In this document: piece by piece, positions 1 through 9,283 of the stretch
How positions within the stretch are numbered: the first letter of the stretch is position 1
Layout of the letters: each line of letters starts with the position of its first letter
NCBI GenBank assembly: GCA_022865275.1
Contig: JALIDQ010000002.1
Coordinates: forward strand, 1 to 44,737
DNA from: Candidatus Nanohalarchaeota archaeon QJJ-9
GTDB lineage: Archaea; Nanohalarchaeota; Nanosalinia; Nanosalinales; Nanoanaerosalinaceae
Reading direction: 5' to 3'
Length of the DNA: 44,737 bases
Position numbers and translations under genes: made by a program
Notes under the pieces: generated by a model
What the model was told of the DNA's origin: nothing
The model's database searches: none
Seen by the model: only the letters and a program-made list of their open reading frames with translations

Positions 1-779
1 AGATCAGCTCCATGGCAGACAGAAGCTACTGCGGAGTCTTTCACAATCACCTTCTTCAGGTGTCTTATTCCTGCTTCTATAGGCAGTATGATCTCGTCCA
101 GACGGTTGTCATCACCTTCCTTCCAGTCCATGTACTCGTCTTTAACCTCCTGCAGCTTCCAGAGGGAATCCTCACCAAACACCCCCACCTTCACGCGTCT
201 GAGATCCTCCATCTCTCCTTCTGTACCTAACTCCTCGGCAAAACTCCTGCAGAAAACCCTTACATAGAACCCTTTCTCGCATTCTATCCTGAAGAGGATT
301 TGAGTGCCTTTAACCTCAAGAATATCTAAATCGTAGATCTCCCTCTCCCTTTCCTCACGCTTTACTGCAGATTTCTCAGGTGGAACCTGTTTTACCTTTC
401 CTATATAATCCTCTGCTTCTTCGGATATCCTACTTTTACTAAACTCTTCCTCCAACTCCATAGAACCTACGTAAGCCTTCCCTGCGTTAGTCAAGGCCTG
501 AAGAACCTTTGTACCTCTATTAGTAGCTACAGGGAGAACACCTGTTGCGTTAGGATCAAGCGTTCCAGAATGTCCTGTCTTTCCCCTTTCAAGAACCTTC
601 TTTACCCAGATAGAGACCTGGTGAGAGGTAGGACCGTCAGGTTTGTCTAGGATAACCAACCCGTTGCTTAACTTTTCTTCCATAGACCTTTCTTCAGGCC
701 TTTCTCCGTAGGACCAGTCTGTCTCTGCTTCTTCTCGTATCTTCCATTCCCTGTTGTAGTTTTTCTTCCCGGGTAGCAT
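1..779 (-). CDS. cbf5: tRNA/rRNA pseudouridine synthase Cbf5/TruB family, C-terminal part cut by window edge
   Basis: Own reverse-strand translation from ATG at 779: MLPGKKNYNREWKIREEAETDWSYGERPEERSMEEKLSNGLVILDKPDGPTSHQVSIWVKKVL..GKTGHSGTLDPNATGVLPV. The GHSGTLDP..TGVLPV motif is diagnostic. Absent from the ORF track because it is open at the window edge. Confidence 0.93.
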   Translation of the reverse strand, partial: MLPGKKNYNREWKIREEAETDWSYGERPEERSMEEKLSNGLVILDKPDGPTSHQVSIWVKKVLERGKTGHSGTLDPNATGVLPVATNRGTKVLQALTNAGKAYVGSMELEEEFSKSRISEEAEDYIGKVKQVPPEKSAVKREEREREIYDLDILEVKGTQILFRIECEKGFYVRVFCRSFAEELGTEGEMEDLRRVKVGVFGEDSLWKLQEVKDEYMDWKEGDDNRLDEIILPIEAGIRHLKKVIVKDSAVASVCHGAD

Positions 780-814
780 ACAAAGAAAGAGTTGTACAAG
801 AGATTTAAATTAAC

Positions 815-1579
815 TTACTGTACACCCAGCAGTTTCCTGAATATAAAGGTGAATGGGAACTGGAAAAGTATATAGAAACCAAGCCATTCAAAGCTACTTC
901 CTGCAAGAGGGAGGCTTACAGGAAGCTGTAGGAACTCTAGAGCGAGCTTTACCTCTGCCTTAGACTCATCTTCTGTAACGCTTATGTCCCTTACCTGCCA
1001 ACGCATATCTTCGAGCTTTATCTCCTCGCTTGTATTGTAGGTCTGGTTGTTATGGACCAATACGTAGCTGCTGTTTCCTTTTCTCTCCACTTCAAGCTCT
1101 TCAAGGTTGTATCGCCCGTCCATCATCGTAAAGTTGCCTTTAAAGCCATTATCTGCCTGCGGAAGGCCTACAACAGGAACAAATGTATGGAGAATATAAG
1201 GAATGATAAGGAAGAACACGAACATAGAAGCTATCATAGGCTTGAACATAGATTTGAACATCTCTTTCTGCAGTTTCATGTTCTCGCTCATATACTTGTT
1301 TGCTTTGTCCATCTCTCCCTCACTTCTAGCCTCCTTCATATCGTTCTGAAGCTCTTTTTGCTTATCTTTTATCTCTTGGTGCCTTTCTTGGTCCATTAGT
1401 AGAAGATAAAGCACGGATATAATCGCCGCGATTATTATAGAAATCAGACCTACGGTTACCTGCGCAGATGTAAGATTTACTCCTATAGTAGAGAAAACAA
1501 TACTAAATATTGCGTCTATTACGGGAAAAGCGGGCTCTACAACCCCCATAAAAAGTCCGAAAAGGAAAGGATAGCTCAT
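815..1579 (-). CDS. EMC3/TMCO1 (DUF106) family membrane insertase-like protein
   Basis: 254 aa, three hydrophobic segments around a charged cytosolic coil (LLMDQERHQEIKDKQKELQNDMKEARSEGEMDKANKYMSENMKLQKEMFKSMFKPM); lies downstream of secY as in other archaea. Confidence 0.85.
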   Translation of the reverse strand: MSYPFLFGLFMGVVEPAFPVIDAIFSIVFSTIGVNLTSAQVTVGLISIIIAAIISVLYLLLMDQERHQEIKDKQKELQNDMKEARSEGEMDKANKYMSENMKLQKEMFKSMFKPMIASMFVFFLIIPYILHTFVPVVGLPQADNGFKGNFTMMDGRYNLEELEVERKGNSSYVLVHNNQTYNTSEEIKLEDMRWQVRDISVTEDESKAEVKLALEFLQLPVSLPLAGSSFEWLGFYILFQFPFTFIFRKLLGVQ

Positions 1580-1610
1580 GGTTTATCTTCTCCAGACGAT
1601 ACTTTTAAGG

Positions 1611-3053
1611 TTAGCCCATATCCGACATGAAGTTCCTGAGCGAGGGATGCATATCCTCTAGATGTTTCTTAACGACTTCCTCGTAAAGCTGGAAGGAAAT
1701 CATAACAGCAAGCAGAATCCCTGTTCCTGATCCGAAAGCGTTTGTGAAGTTAGCTACCGCGGCGAGCAGACCTATAAACGCTCCTCCGAGGATGGATAAA
1801 GCGGGAATATATCTGTTCAGTATCTTCACAATCACGCGTTTGTCTTTCCTGAAGCCTGGGACCTTCATCCCTGTATTCATAATCTTCTCAGCTACAGAAT
1901 GTGGATCCTGGCCTGAGGTCTCCATCCAGAAAAGGGAGAATATCGCTGCTCCCACGATATAGGTTGCGGTATATGTTATAGCCTGTATAATAGTCGCTAC
2001 AGGAACTTGAAGGCTTACCGTGGTTATAGACTGCCATAAGAGGGTTGGAATGTTCTGCGGAGAGGTGAAGTAATATATAAGCTGGTTTGCTGCGGGGGAG
2101 GAGTTAGGAGCGTACTGTCCCACGAGATAGAAAGCCTCTTCCATGAACGGAAGCTGGAAAGAGAGCTCTATTCCTCTCTGGCTTACCATCGAGGCGAAAA
2201 GTCTTAGGTTGCTCATTATAGCTGATACAAAGATCACAGGGATAACGCTTGTGTATACAAACTTTAGAGGCCATTTCCTACCGAAGCCCCGTACATTTCC
2301 AAAGGTCAAAGGTATCTCTACACGCATGGACTGCGCATAAACCGCTACAGCGAATACTAGTACTGTGAACAGCAGTCCTGAAATAACACTGGGAGAAAAG
2401 ACTCCTGTCATAAACTGTAGAAGAGCTCCTACGGGTGTAGCTCCTGTTTCAGCAAACCATAGAGCCCCACCGGATGTAAGAGGAGATATTAACCGTACGA
2501 CTATGGTTTTAGATACTCCTCCGAGGATGAATAGGGATATTCCTGAGTGGAAACCCCATTTAGATACAACCTCGTCCATAAGGATTATAAGCCACGCTCC
2601 TAGAGCTAGCTGGCCTACTACTAGTCCAAAGGTAGATAAGCCTGTCCCTGCTGGTTTTATAGCTCCCATAGCTACAAAAGCGACAGCTTCAAACAAGCCA
2701 AAAAGATAAGCCAACAATTTTTGCGTGTTCTGGAACTTTGCTTTTCCTTCAGAAGAGTTCAGATCCCAGGGAATTATGTCTGAGCCTGTCAGAAGCTGCA
2801 GTATGATTGAAGCGGACACGATAGGCCCGATACCCAGCGTTACAAGAGTACCGATTCTTGCTCCTAGAATAGTCTGGAAAGTCTGAAACTGCTGTAGCTG
2901 TGCTGGAGAGGCCCCAAAGATATATATTTCGCTCATAACGAAGTAGAGAACCAGGATTGTAGCAGTCCAAGTAAGCTTCTCCTTAAAACTTATATTGCGG
3001 TCTGGCCTCTTGACTGAGGGTAGAAAGTTTGCAATTTGTGCTATCATGGACAT
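1611..3053 (-). CDS. secY: Protein translocase subunit SecY
   Basis: 480 aa multi-TM protein with SecY-like sequence; position after uL15 in the spc operon. Confidence 0.95.
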   Translation of the reverse strand: MSMIAQIANFLPSVKRPDRNISFKEKLTWTATILVLYFVMSEIYIFGASPAQLQQFQTFQTILGARIGTLVTLGIGPIVSASIILQLLTGSDIIPWDLNSSEGKAKFQNTQKLLAYLFGLFEAVAFVAMGAIKPAGTGLSTFGLVVGQLALGAWLIILMDEVVSKWGFHSGISLFILGGVSKTIVVRLISPLTSGGALWFAETGATPVGALLQFMTGVFSPSVISGLLFTVLVFAVAVYAQSMRVEIPLTFGNVRGFGRKWPLKFVYTSVIPVIFVSAIMSNLRLFASMVSQRGIELSFQLPFMEEAFYLVGQYAPNSSPAANQLIYYFTSPQNIPTLLWQSITTVSLQVPVATIIQAITYTATYIVGAAIFSLFWMETSGQDPHSVAEKIMNTGMKVPGFRKDKRVIVKILNRYIPALSILGGAFIGLLAAVANFTNAFGSGTGILLAVMISFQLYEEVVKKHLEDMHPSLRNFMSDMG

Positions 3054-3065
3054 ATTACTCCCTCA

Positions 3066-3491
3066 TCAGACTTCTATTGCTTCATTACCAGATTCTTCAA
3101 TCTTTTCTTCGGCCTTACCCGAAAAATCCGGAGCTTTTACATCTATATCATTTCTCAGCTGGCCTTTTCCAAGAACCTTGTCGAAACCAGCTTCCTCCGC
3201 ATCAAAGACAAACTTGCCACTTTCTTCCTCGGCAGCACCTTCCTCGACAAACTCTTCGATGTTCTGGTCGATTTCAAGGAGGTTGATCGCTTTTTCTTCC
3301 TCTACTATGGACTTTGGCCTGTTGAATCCTTTGTCTGAACCTAATACATCTTCAGCAAGCCCTATCTGTTTCTTATGCTTCGCTTTCTTTCCTTTACCTG
3401 CTTCTCCCCTTCCTCCACGGTTTCCTGCATGTCTTCTCTTCTTGCTTGTGCCGTGGCCGTGTGTGTTGCTTCCTCTTCCTTTCTTTGACAT
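3066..3491 (-). CDS. rpl15: 50S ribosomal protein L15 (uL15)
   Basis: N-terminus MSKKGRGSNTHGHGTSKKRRHAGNRGGRGEAGKGKKAKHKKQ; operon position. Confidence 0.93.
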   Translation of the reverse strand: MSKKGRGSNTHGHGTSKKRRHAGNRGGRGEAGKGKKAKHKKQIGLAEDVLGSDKGFNRPKSIVEEEKAINLLEIDQNIEEFVEEGAAEEESGKFVFDAEEAGFDKVLGKGQLRNDIDVKAPDFSGKAEEKIEESGNEAIEV

Positions 3492-3501
3492 ACTATCACC
3501 T

Positions 3502-3849
3502 TTACATCTTTTTCAAAAGTCCTTCAATCTCCTCTCCCCTATATCCGAGCGAACCTCCCTGGTTGAACTGCGATTTAGTATCCTTGTATCCCTTGCTTGG
3601 AGGATTAGTAGTAACTAGAGTCTTTCCATTGATTTCCACACCTTTTTCCTTACAGAACTCTTTGGCGAACTTCTTATCTACTTTTCCATAGGCTATTGTG
3701 TCCTTTACCTTCTCCAGCATACCTTGGAACTCGTCTTCTTCAGGGAAGAATCCGATCTGGTTCTTTTTCTCAAGTCCAAGTAGCTCAAGAGTGTCCTTGA
3801 CCTCCTTTGCTGCGTCCGGTTTTCCTACTATTCTTACCGCTGCAAACAT
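3502..3849 (-). CDS. rpl30: 50S ribosomal protein L30 (uL30)
   Basis: MFAAVRIVGKPDAAKEVKDTLELLGLEKKN..; operon position. Confidence 0.92.
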   Translation of the reverse strand: MFAAVRIVGKPDAAKEVKDTLELLGLEKKNQIGFFPEEDEFQGMLEKVKDTIAYGKVDKKFAKEFCKEKGVEINGKTLVTTNPPSKGYKDTKSQFNQGGSLGYRGEEIEGLLKKM

Positions 3850-3852
3850 GTA

Positions 3853-4551
3853 TTACACCTTACCTCGGATTAGGCCTGTACTTTCCTTCGCGTTTTCAGG
3901 CATCTTGATCTTGTTCATGTTTTTGAAAGCGTTGAAGGTAGCTTTCACAAGGTTTTCCCGAGTCCTTGTATTTCCTCTTGACTGAACCCATATATCCTCA
4001 ACTCCTGAAAGCTCTAGCATCTTCTTTATGCCTTCGGATGCAGCGAGGCCTGTACCTTTTGGTGCAGGCTTTATACCCACTTCTACAGAGCCAGACTTTC
4101 CTTCCTCTCTGAATGGAATAGTATTAGGTTGGGTTCCACGGTCCTCCCATGAACCGTTTCCTCTTCTTATCTCGATAAGATCGAGCTTTGCGTTTTCTCT
4201 TGCGTTATCGATGGCTTCACGTGTATCGTCCGCATAACCTTCTCCTACACCTAACAAACCGTTTTTATTACCTATAACCACCATTGCTTTAGATTTGAAT
4301 CTTCTTCCGGACTTATGCATCCTTACAGTTCTTTTAGAAGCAGTTCTTCTTTTTCCCCCTCCCTTCCCTGGAGAACCTCCTATAAGGATTACTTCCTCGT
4401 CCAGGTTTGGAACAAGGTGGTCGATTATCTCCGGCTCTTTAAGCTCCTTTTCGTAGTTGAGCGCTTCGTGTATATCAGTTAGCTTACCCTGCTTTACAAG
4501 CCTTCCCAGCTCAGTCTTCGGCTTCCATACTTCTTGCTCTTCTTCTGCCAT
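3853..4551 (-). CDS. rps5: 30S ribosomal protein S5 (uS5)
   Basis: RRFKSKAMVVIGNKNGLLGVGEGYADDTREAI; operon position. Confidence 0.95.
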   Translation of the reverse strand: MAEEEQEVWKPKTELGRLVKQGKLTDIHEALNYEKELKEPEIIDHLVPNLDEEVILIGGSPGKGGGKRRTASKRTVRMHKSGRRFKSKAMVVIGNKNGLLGVGEGYADDTREAIDNARENAKLDLIEIRRGNGSWEDRGTQPNTIPFREEGKSGSVEVGIKPAPKGTGLAASEGIKKMLELSGVEDIWVQSRGNTRTRENLVKATFNAFKNMNKIKMPENAKESTGLIRGKV

Positions 4552-4552
4552 A

Positions 4553-5062
4553 TTATCCCTCTATCTCAGATTTTACTTCTTCAAAGTTTTCGGTAATACC
4601 ATTGTTCTTAAACTCTTCTATGTGTTCTCCTCTACACCTTTCCTCGCTTGGAAATGCTTTACCATCAGCATTTATGTCCATACCAGCGTCAACAAGACCC
4701 TTTATAGCTGAATAAATCCTCGAGCCATGGTGGTTGTTTTGGAGTCCTATATCCACGACCGCTTCGTCCAGACCTTCTTCAAGAGCTCTTTTACCTGCTA
4801 AAAACCCGGTAAGGTACGCTGCGGGGAGATTGCCTGTATGGTGCTCCCATCCGAACTCTTCCAGGTCGCCTGAAAAAGCGGAGGCCTGAGTTTTATCATC
4901 TTTTCTATTGTATAAAACTAGCTGTACTCTCATATGGTTGTTGCTCTCTCTTACTACAGCTCTGGGCTTACCTGACTTCAAAAGCTCTAGTCTTTTTTTG
5001 TAATCAGTCTTCTTTTCTCTTCTTCTCCTGTGTGGCACCTTGTACTGTGGTCCTTTTGCCAT
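4553..5062 (-). CDS. rpl18: 50S ribosomal protein L18 (uL18)
   Basis: MAKGPQYKVPHRRRREKKTDYKKRLELLKSGKPRAVVRESNNHMRVQLV; operon position. Confidence 0.94.
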   Translation of the reverse strand: MAKGPQYKVPHRRRREKKTDYKKRLELLKSGKPRAVVRESNNHMRVQLVLYNRKDDKTQASAFSGDLEEFGWEHHTGNLPAAYLTGFLAGKRALEEGLDEAVVDIGLQNNHHGSRIYSAIKGLVDAGMDINADGKAFPSEERCRGEHIEEFKNNGITENFEEVKSEIEG

Positions 5063-5063
5063 T

Positions 5064-5510
5064 TTACTCGCCTCTTATCTTTTTATCGATATAGATTTTC
5101 ATATGTTTCTTGTTTCGGAAGAATCCTCCCTTGGCCATGTTGTAAAGCTTGCGGTATTCGCTGCTGCTAAGCTCTCCTTCGTCACGCATCTCTTTCAGCT
5201 CTTCTCTCAACGAACGGATTTTTTCCTTCCATTCGTCCTTGTCGGACTTCCTTCCTCCTTTTGCTCCTTTCCTGCTTCCATGTCCTTTCTTTCTTCCTTT
5301 AGACTTCTGCTTCCGTTCTTTACGGGTCCTTCCTCGACTGTTACCTTCTTTATCCTTTTTCTGTATAGTTCCCCCTTCTATAAGGTTGCGTATATCCTGC
5401 TTGGTTATAGCATCGGCTACTTCGTCTACTTCTTCGGGATCGATCCATACTCGGTTCTCTCCCACGCCTAGTATCTCCGAAGCCATCCTTTTCTGTGAGC
5501 TTACATCCAT
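5064..5510 (-). CDS. rpl19e: 50S ribosomal protein L19e (eL19)
   Basis: SQKRMASEILGVGENRVWIDPEEVDEVADAITKQDIRNLIEGG; operon position. Confidence 0.95.
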   Translation of the reverse strand: MDVSSQKRMASEILGVGENRVWIDPEEVDEVADAITKQDIRNLIEGGTIQKKDKEGNSRGRTRKERKQKSKGRKKGHGSRKGAKGGRKSDKDEWKEKIRSLREELKEMRDEGELSSSEYRKLYNMAKGGFFRNKKHMKIYIDKKIRGE

Positions 5511-5518
5511 ACTATCAC

Positions 5519-5689
5519 CTAATGATTCCTAAACTCTACTTTCTCCCCTTTCTGGAGCACCATGTAGTTGTTGAATACGGTGGAGCAGTTTGGACATACT
5601 TTACCTTCCTCATCGCTCATATTCTCTCCGAACTCTCCACAGTTGGGGCATTTCCCTTCTCCTGGTTTGTAAAAAGACGCTCCTGTCAT
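5519..5689 (-). CDS. 56-aa zinc-ribbon-like microprotein, function unknown
   Basis: Own translation: MTGASFYKPGEGKCPNCGEFGENMSDEEGKVCPNCSTVFNNYMVLQKGEKVEFRNH*. Two CPNC knuckles, GGAG Shine-Dalgarno-like sequence upstream of ATG, close spacing to eL32 and eL19. Missed by the track because it is under 60 aa. Confidence 0.8.
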   Translation of the reverse strand: MTGASFYKPGEGKCPNCGEFGENMSDEEGKVCPNCSTVFNNYMVLQKGEKVEFRNH

Positions 5690-5704
5690 TGTATCATCTC
5701 CTTT

Positions 5705-6040
5705 TTACCTATTCAACACTTTTATATCCAGCTCATCCGCTTTTTCCAGCATTTCTTCCTTCTTTCTTCCTCCGACTGTTGAGCCGATTCTTGCCGCTTC
5801 TTTCTCAGGGTCGAGTTTCTTCAAATCCTCGGTGTTATGGACTAGCACGTCCTCGTAACCTGAGGGATGAGTTCCGCGTTCATCCTTCGGCTTTCTGTAG
5901 CCAGGGTTAGGCATGTCCTTTGCATATTTCTTCTTCAGCCTTACGTTGCTATGCCTGCCGCGAGGCTTTCTCCAGGAATTGTCTAAACGGTTGAACTTGT
6001 GCGAATTCTGTCTTGTAAACTCTTTATCATCCGACATCAC
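5705..6040 (-). CDS. rpl32e: 50S ribosomal protein L32e (eL32)
   Basis: FNRLDNSWRKPRGRHSNVRLKKKYAKDMPNPGYRKPKDERGTHPSGYEDVLVHN. Confidence 0.95.
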   Translation of the reverse strand: MMSDDKEFTRQNSHKFNRLDNSWRKPRGRHSNVRLKKKYAKDMPNPGYRKPKDERGTHPSGYEDVLVHNTEDLKKLDPEKEAARIGSTVGGRKKEEMLEKADELDIKVLNR

Positions 6041-6561
6041 TTATCACCTTTGCTTGTAATATATACTCCATCCTGGAATTTTCTTAGGTCTCTTGAGCCC
6101 TTGTAACAGGCCTGTTCGATGTTTGCAGCGGTCTGAGATACTTTCTCTTTGTTTGGACCGGACACGGTTATTTCGTCCTCGCTTACCTGCACGTTTACTC
6201 CTTCCAGTATATCGACCTTTCTTGGTGCCCGCTCCCCTATGAAGTTCTGTATAACGACTTGGTTGCCTTCAACTTTGACTGACATAGGGAAGTGCGCGTA
6301 TAGCGCTTTAAGCTTGTATTCATACTCTTCTTCAAGGCCTTCAAACATGTTTTCGACGTGTGATTTGTAGGTACCGATCACCGCTCTATCGTCACGCTTT
6401 GAAGACTCTGTATGGATTATTACTTGACCTCCATCAACTCTAACATCTACTTCCGGATATCCGAACTCTTTTTCTACTTCCTCATCTCCCGCACTAGCTC
6501 TAATCATATCTTCTTCTTTTTCCACTTCTATGTTCTCAGGTATCTCTACTTTTTCTTCCAT
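6037..6561 (-). CDS. rpl6: 50S ribosomal protein L6 (uL6)
   Basis: uL6-like sequence, e.g. GTYKSHVENMFEGLEEEYEYKLKALYAHFPMSVKVEGNQVVIQNFIGERAPRKV. Confidence 0.95.
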   Translation of the reverse strand: MEEKVEIPENIEVEKEEDMIRASAGDEEVEKEFGYPEVDVRVDGGQVIIHTESSKRDDRAVIGTYKSHVENMFEGLEEEYEYKLKALYAHFPMSVKVEGNQVVIQNFIGERAPRKVDILEGVNVQVSEDEITVSGPNKEKVSQTAANIEQACYKGSRDLRKFQDGVYITSKGDK

Positions 6562-6570
6562 TCTATCACC

Positions 6571-6960
6571 TTAGTAGACGTATGCCAATAGCTTTCCTCC
6601 TATTCCTTCTTCTCTAGCCTCATCATGCGTCATTATTCCTTGAGACGTTGTTAGGATAAGCTTTCCGAAACCTCTCGCGGGAAGATAACGCTTCTCGTAC
6701 TTCTGAAACTCTCCTTTATCTACTGAAAACCTCGGCTTTATAGCCTTACATTCGTTGAAGGTATTTTTAAGCTGTACCTTGAACTTACCTCCTTTCCCGT
6801 CATCTATCTTCTCGAATAGACCTATGTATTCTTCTTTCTGCATTATATGGAGTACGTTCTTTATAAGATTGGAGGCGGGCTCCACAACTACTTCCTGTTT
6901 CCCTATGCTCCTGGCGTTGTCTATTGCTGATAATTCGTCAGCCAGTATGTCTTGCTTCAT
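6571..6960 (-). CDS. rps8: 30S ribosomal protein S8 (uS8)
   Basis: DELSAIDNARSIGKQEVVVEPASNLIKNVL.. ARGFGKLILTTSQGIMTHDEAREEGIGGKLLAYVY. Confidence 0.95.
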   Translation of the reverse strand: MKQDILADELSAIDNARSIGKQEVVVEPASNLIKNVLHIMQKEEYIGLFEKIDDGKGGKFKVQLKNTFNECKAIKPRFSVDKGEFQKYEKRYLPARGFGKLILTTSQGIMTHDEAREEGIGGKLLAYVY

Positions 6961-6969
6961 ATTTTACAC

Positions 6970-7194
6970 CTAGTCCATTTTTTTGAAACCCAGGTTTTCC
7001 GCTACCTCGCGGAAGCACTGTCTACAGTAGTAGAGGTCGTATTTTCTTATAATCCCTCTACCACGCCTTCCACAACGTCGACATTTCCGTTTTGACTTTC
7101 CGAAGCCACGGTCCTTGGGTTCGTTATGCTTCTTAAGTTTTTCTACCTTGTTGTTATTATCCTTTACCTGCTGTAGTATTCCTTGATAACTCAT
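6970..7194 (-). CDS. rps14: 30S ribosomal protein S14 (uS14), zinc form
   Basis: [37 protein letters not shown]. Start moved from the track (7215) to the internal ATG MSYQG at 7194, just after the uL5 stop. Confidence 0.92.
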   Translation of the reverse strand: MSYQGILQQVKDNNNKVEKLKKHNEPKDRGFGKSKRKCRRCGRRGRGIIRKYDLYYCRQCFREVAENLGFKKMD

Positions 7195-7195
7195 C

Positions 7196-7714
7196 CTATA
7201 CACCTTCCACTTCAACGCCGAAATTATCAGCTATAAAGTTTGCAGATTCTTCTGGAGTTACTTGATGCGACTTCCCGACCTTTTTCGACTTGATATCTCT
7301 TTTCTTTACTCTGTAACCAGGTCTTTCGATGTTTACCGCAACATCAAAACCCTGCATACCTATATCCGGATTGTACTCGACTCCAGGGAAGTTGATATAT
7401 TCTTCTACTCCGAATGAAAGGTTTCCCTGCTTATCAAAGTTATCTACAGAGATATTTTCTTCCAGAGCCTGGAAAGCCTTCTCCAAAAACTCTTCCGCTT
7501 CTTCACCTCTTAGAGTAGTCTTTGCACCGATTTCAAGGTTTTCTCTTAGACCGAAACCCTTTGCGTTCATTGAAGACTCTGTCTTTACCGCGTACGAGTT
7601 GGTAAGGGTCTCTAGGAGATTTAATGCTTTATTTACCTCCTTTCCAACCTCCCCTACTCCTATATTCACTGTCACCTTCTCTATCTTTATCTCTTTCATA
7701 GGGTTTTCAGACAT
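7196..7714 (-). CDS. rpl5: 50S ribosomal protein L5 (uL5)
   Basis: [38 protein letters not shown]; operon position. Confidence 0.94.
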   Translation of the reverse strand: MSENPMKEIKIEKVTVNIGVGEVGKEVNKALNLLETLTNSYAVKTESSMNAKGFGLRENLEIGAKTTLRGEEAEEFLEKAFQALEENISVDNFDKQGNLSFGVEEYINFPGVEYNPDIGMQGFDVAVNIERPGYRVKKRDIKSKKVGKSHQVTPEESANFIADNFGVEVEGV

Positions 7715-8397
7715 CAGACCATCACCTCTGGCTCATCTTTTCCTACTACGAATATGAACTCTTCAACGGTTTCGAACTCCTTATCATCGGACTCCAGCTT
7801 TACAAGGTTCTCCTGAGGCCCTTTCACTACCTCGTGCTCCTTTATCTCTGCTACCTCTCCAACGTGTTTTCCACCGGTTATGAACGCTTTATAACCTTTT
7901 TCAAGCGGTATATTCTTCTCGACGCTCATATCCCCTATATTAACTACTAGTGAGCCTTTGGTATCGTATTCTTCGTCTGTAAGCAGGTTAACTCCTGCGT
8001 CCAGATTGAGCTGAGTCTTTCCGCCTTTAACCGTTGTCTTGTCTTCTACACGGAACAGACGTGAATCCGGATCATCCACTTCCTTGAAAACAAGCCCTTC
8101 TTTGTCTATAAGGACTCTATAGTCCTTATCTACCTTATCCAGAGATATGATATCCATAAATCCTATTGTAAAGTTAGTATCTTTCTGTATGTTTCCGTTG
8201 ACCTTTACATTACCTTCTTCAAGTATATTATTCGCTTCAGACTTGCTGTCCGCGAGTTCGAGTATTTCACGTAGCAGTAATACTAGTGGAACTCCAGCTT
8301 CTTCTGCCTTAGGTCCTTTACCCTTAGCTACGTAAGGTTCCTCTTTCCTTGCTACAGGATAATGCTTTGGTGCTGAAAGTCTTTTCTGATGTGCCAT
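7714..8397 (-). CDS. rps4e: 30S ribosomal protein S4e (eS4)
   Basis: MAHQKRLSAPKHYPVARKEEPYVAKGKGP; S4-like and KOW-like segments; operon position. Confidence 0.95.
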   Translation of the reverse strand: MAHQKRLSAPKHYPVARKEEPYVAKGKGPKAEEAGVPLVLLLREILELADSKSEANNILEEGNVKVNGNIQKDTNFTIGFMDIISLDKVDKDYRVLIDKEGLVFKEVDDPDSRLFRVEDKTTVKGGKTQLNLDAGVNLLTDEEYDTKGSLVVNIGDMSVEKNIPLEKGYKAFITGGKHVGEVAEIKEHEVVKGPQENLVKLESDDKEFETVEEFIFVVGKDEPEVMV

Positions 8398-8882
8398 TAG
8401 TTATCACCTTCATCCTCTTCAGTATCATTATCTTCTTTCTCTTCTTCGTTTACTTCCGCTTTTTCGTCTTCTTCCTCTTCTGCTTCTATTTCTTTTTTAT
8501 CCTCTTCCGAGATGTTATATTTCTCTATACGAGCTTCATCGTCCAGTTTAAGCTTTGTAAGCTTTAGATTGGAAGGTCTTAGAGCTATCTTCGCGTCTGT
8601 AGTATCCACTCGTTCTCTATCGATCCCTTCCACGTAAATCTTATACTCCTGTTGGTCTACTTTTGATACCTCTCCTGACAGACCTTTCCAGTCCCCTCTC
8701 ATAACTTCAACCTTGTCTCCTTCCTTTACAGGAAGGCTTCTTGTACCTATCTTGTCCCTTACTTTTTCGGATAGATGTGCGGATATGAACTTCTTTCTGT
8801 GGTGGTATTCTGCGTTTTCTCTATACTTCCTCTGCTTCTTGGGCTTCACCGAACTTTTCCATGAGCTTTTCCATTCAGCCAT
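8397..8882 (-). CDS. rpl24: 50S ribosomal protein L24 (uL24) with acidic C-terminal tail
   Basis: KFISAHLSEKVRDKIGTRSLPVKEGDKVEVMRGDWKGLSGEVSKVD plus Glu/Asp-rich tail. Confidence 0.93.
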   Translation of the reverse strand: MAEWKSSWKSSVKPKKQRKYRENAEYHHRKKFISAHLSEKVRDKIGTRSLPVKEGDKVEVMRGDWKGLSGEVSKVDQQEYKIYVEGIDRERVDTTDAKIALRPSNLKLTKLKLDDEARIEKYNISEEDKKEIEAEEEEDEKAEVNEEEKEDNDTEEDEGDN

Positions 8883-9283
8883 TATACCACCATCGAGGCG
8901 ATTTTTCCTACGGGAGAATATCTTTCTACCACTTCCTTCGCTACAACTCCCTTTATACGGTTTGCTTTAGGCACGTTTGTATCTCCTTCTACGATTACGG
9001 CTGCGTTGTCCTCAAACTTTACTCTCATACCGGATGCGCGCTGGAACTCTTTTTTCTGTCTTATTATAACTGCGTCGTGTACTTCTTTCTTCATCTCCTG
9101 TTCTCCTTTCTTTACGCGAACCGTTACTTTATCAGATATTCCGGCATTGGTTCTCTGCCTTCTTATTCCTTTATAACCTTTTACACCTATCAGCTCGAGC
9201 TTTTTAGCGCCTGAATTATCCGCACATACAAGCTCTGCTCCAGGTTCCAAAGTCTTTGTTATGTTTGATGCTAATGCTTTCAC
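8882..9283 (-). CDS. rpl14: 50S ribosomal protein L14 (uL14)
   Basis: GAELVCADNSGAKKLELIGVKGYKGIRRQRTNAGISDKVTVRVKKGEQEMKKEV. Confidence 0.96.
   Translation of the reverse strand: MKALASNITKTLEPGAELVCADNSGAKKLELIGVKGYKGIRRQRTNAGISDKVTVRVKKGEQEMKKEVHDAVIIRQKKEFQRASGMRVKFEDNAAVIVEGDTNVPKANRIKGVVAKEVVERYSPVGKIASMVV

Noticed and set aside
2995-3618. 207-aa plus-strand ORF, plus overlapping 3029-3286 and 3036-3338 ORFs
   Set aside because: Antisense to uL15/uL30/SecY; Ser/Phe/Leu-rich mirror of Lys/Glu-rich ribosomal protein codons.
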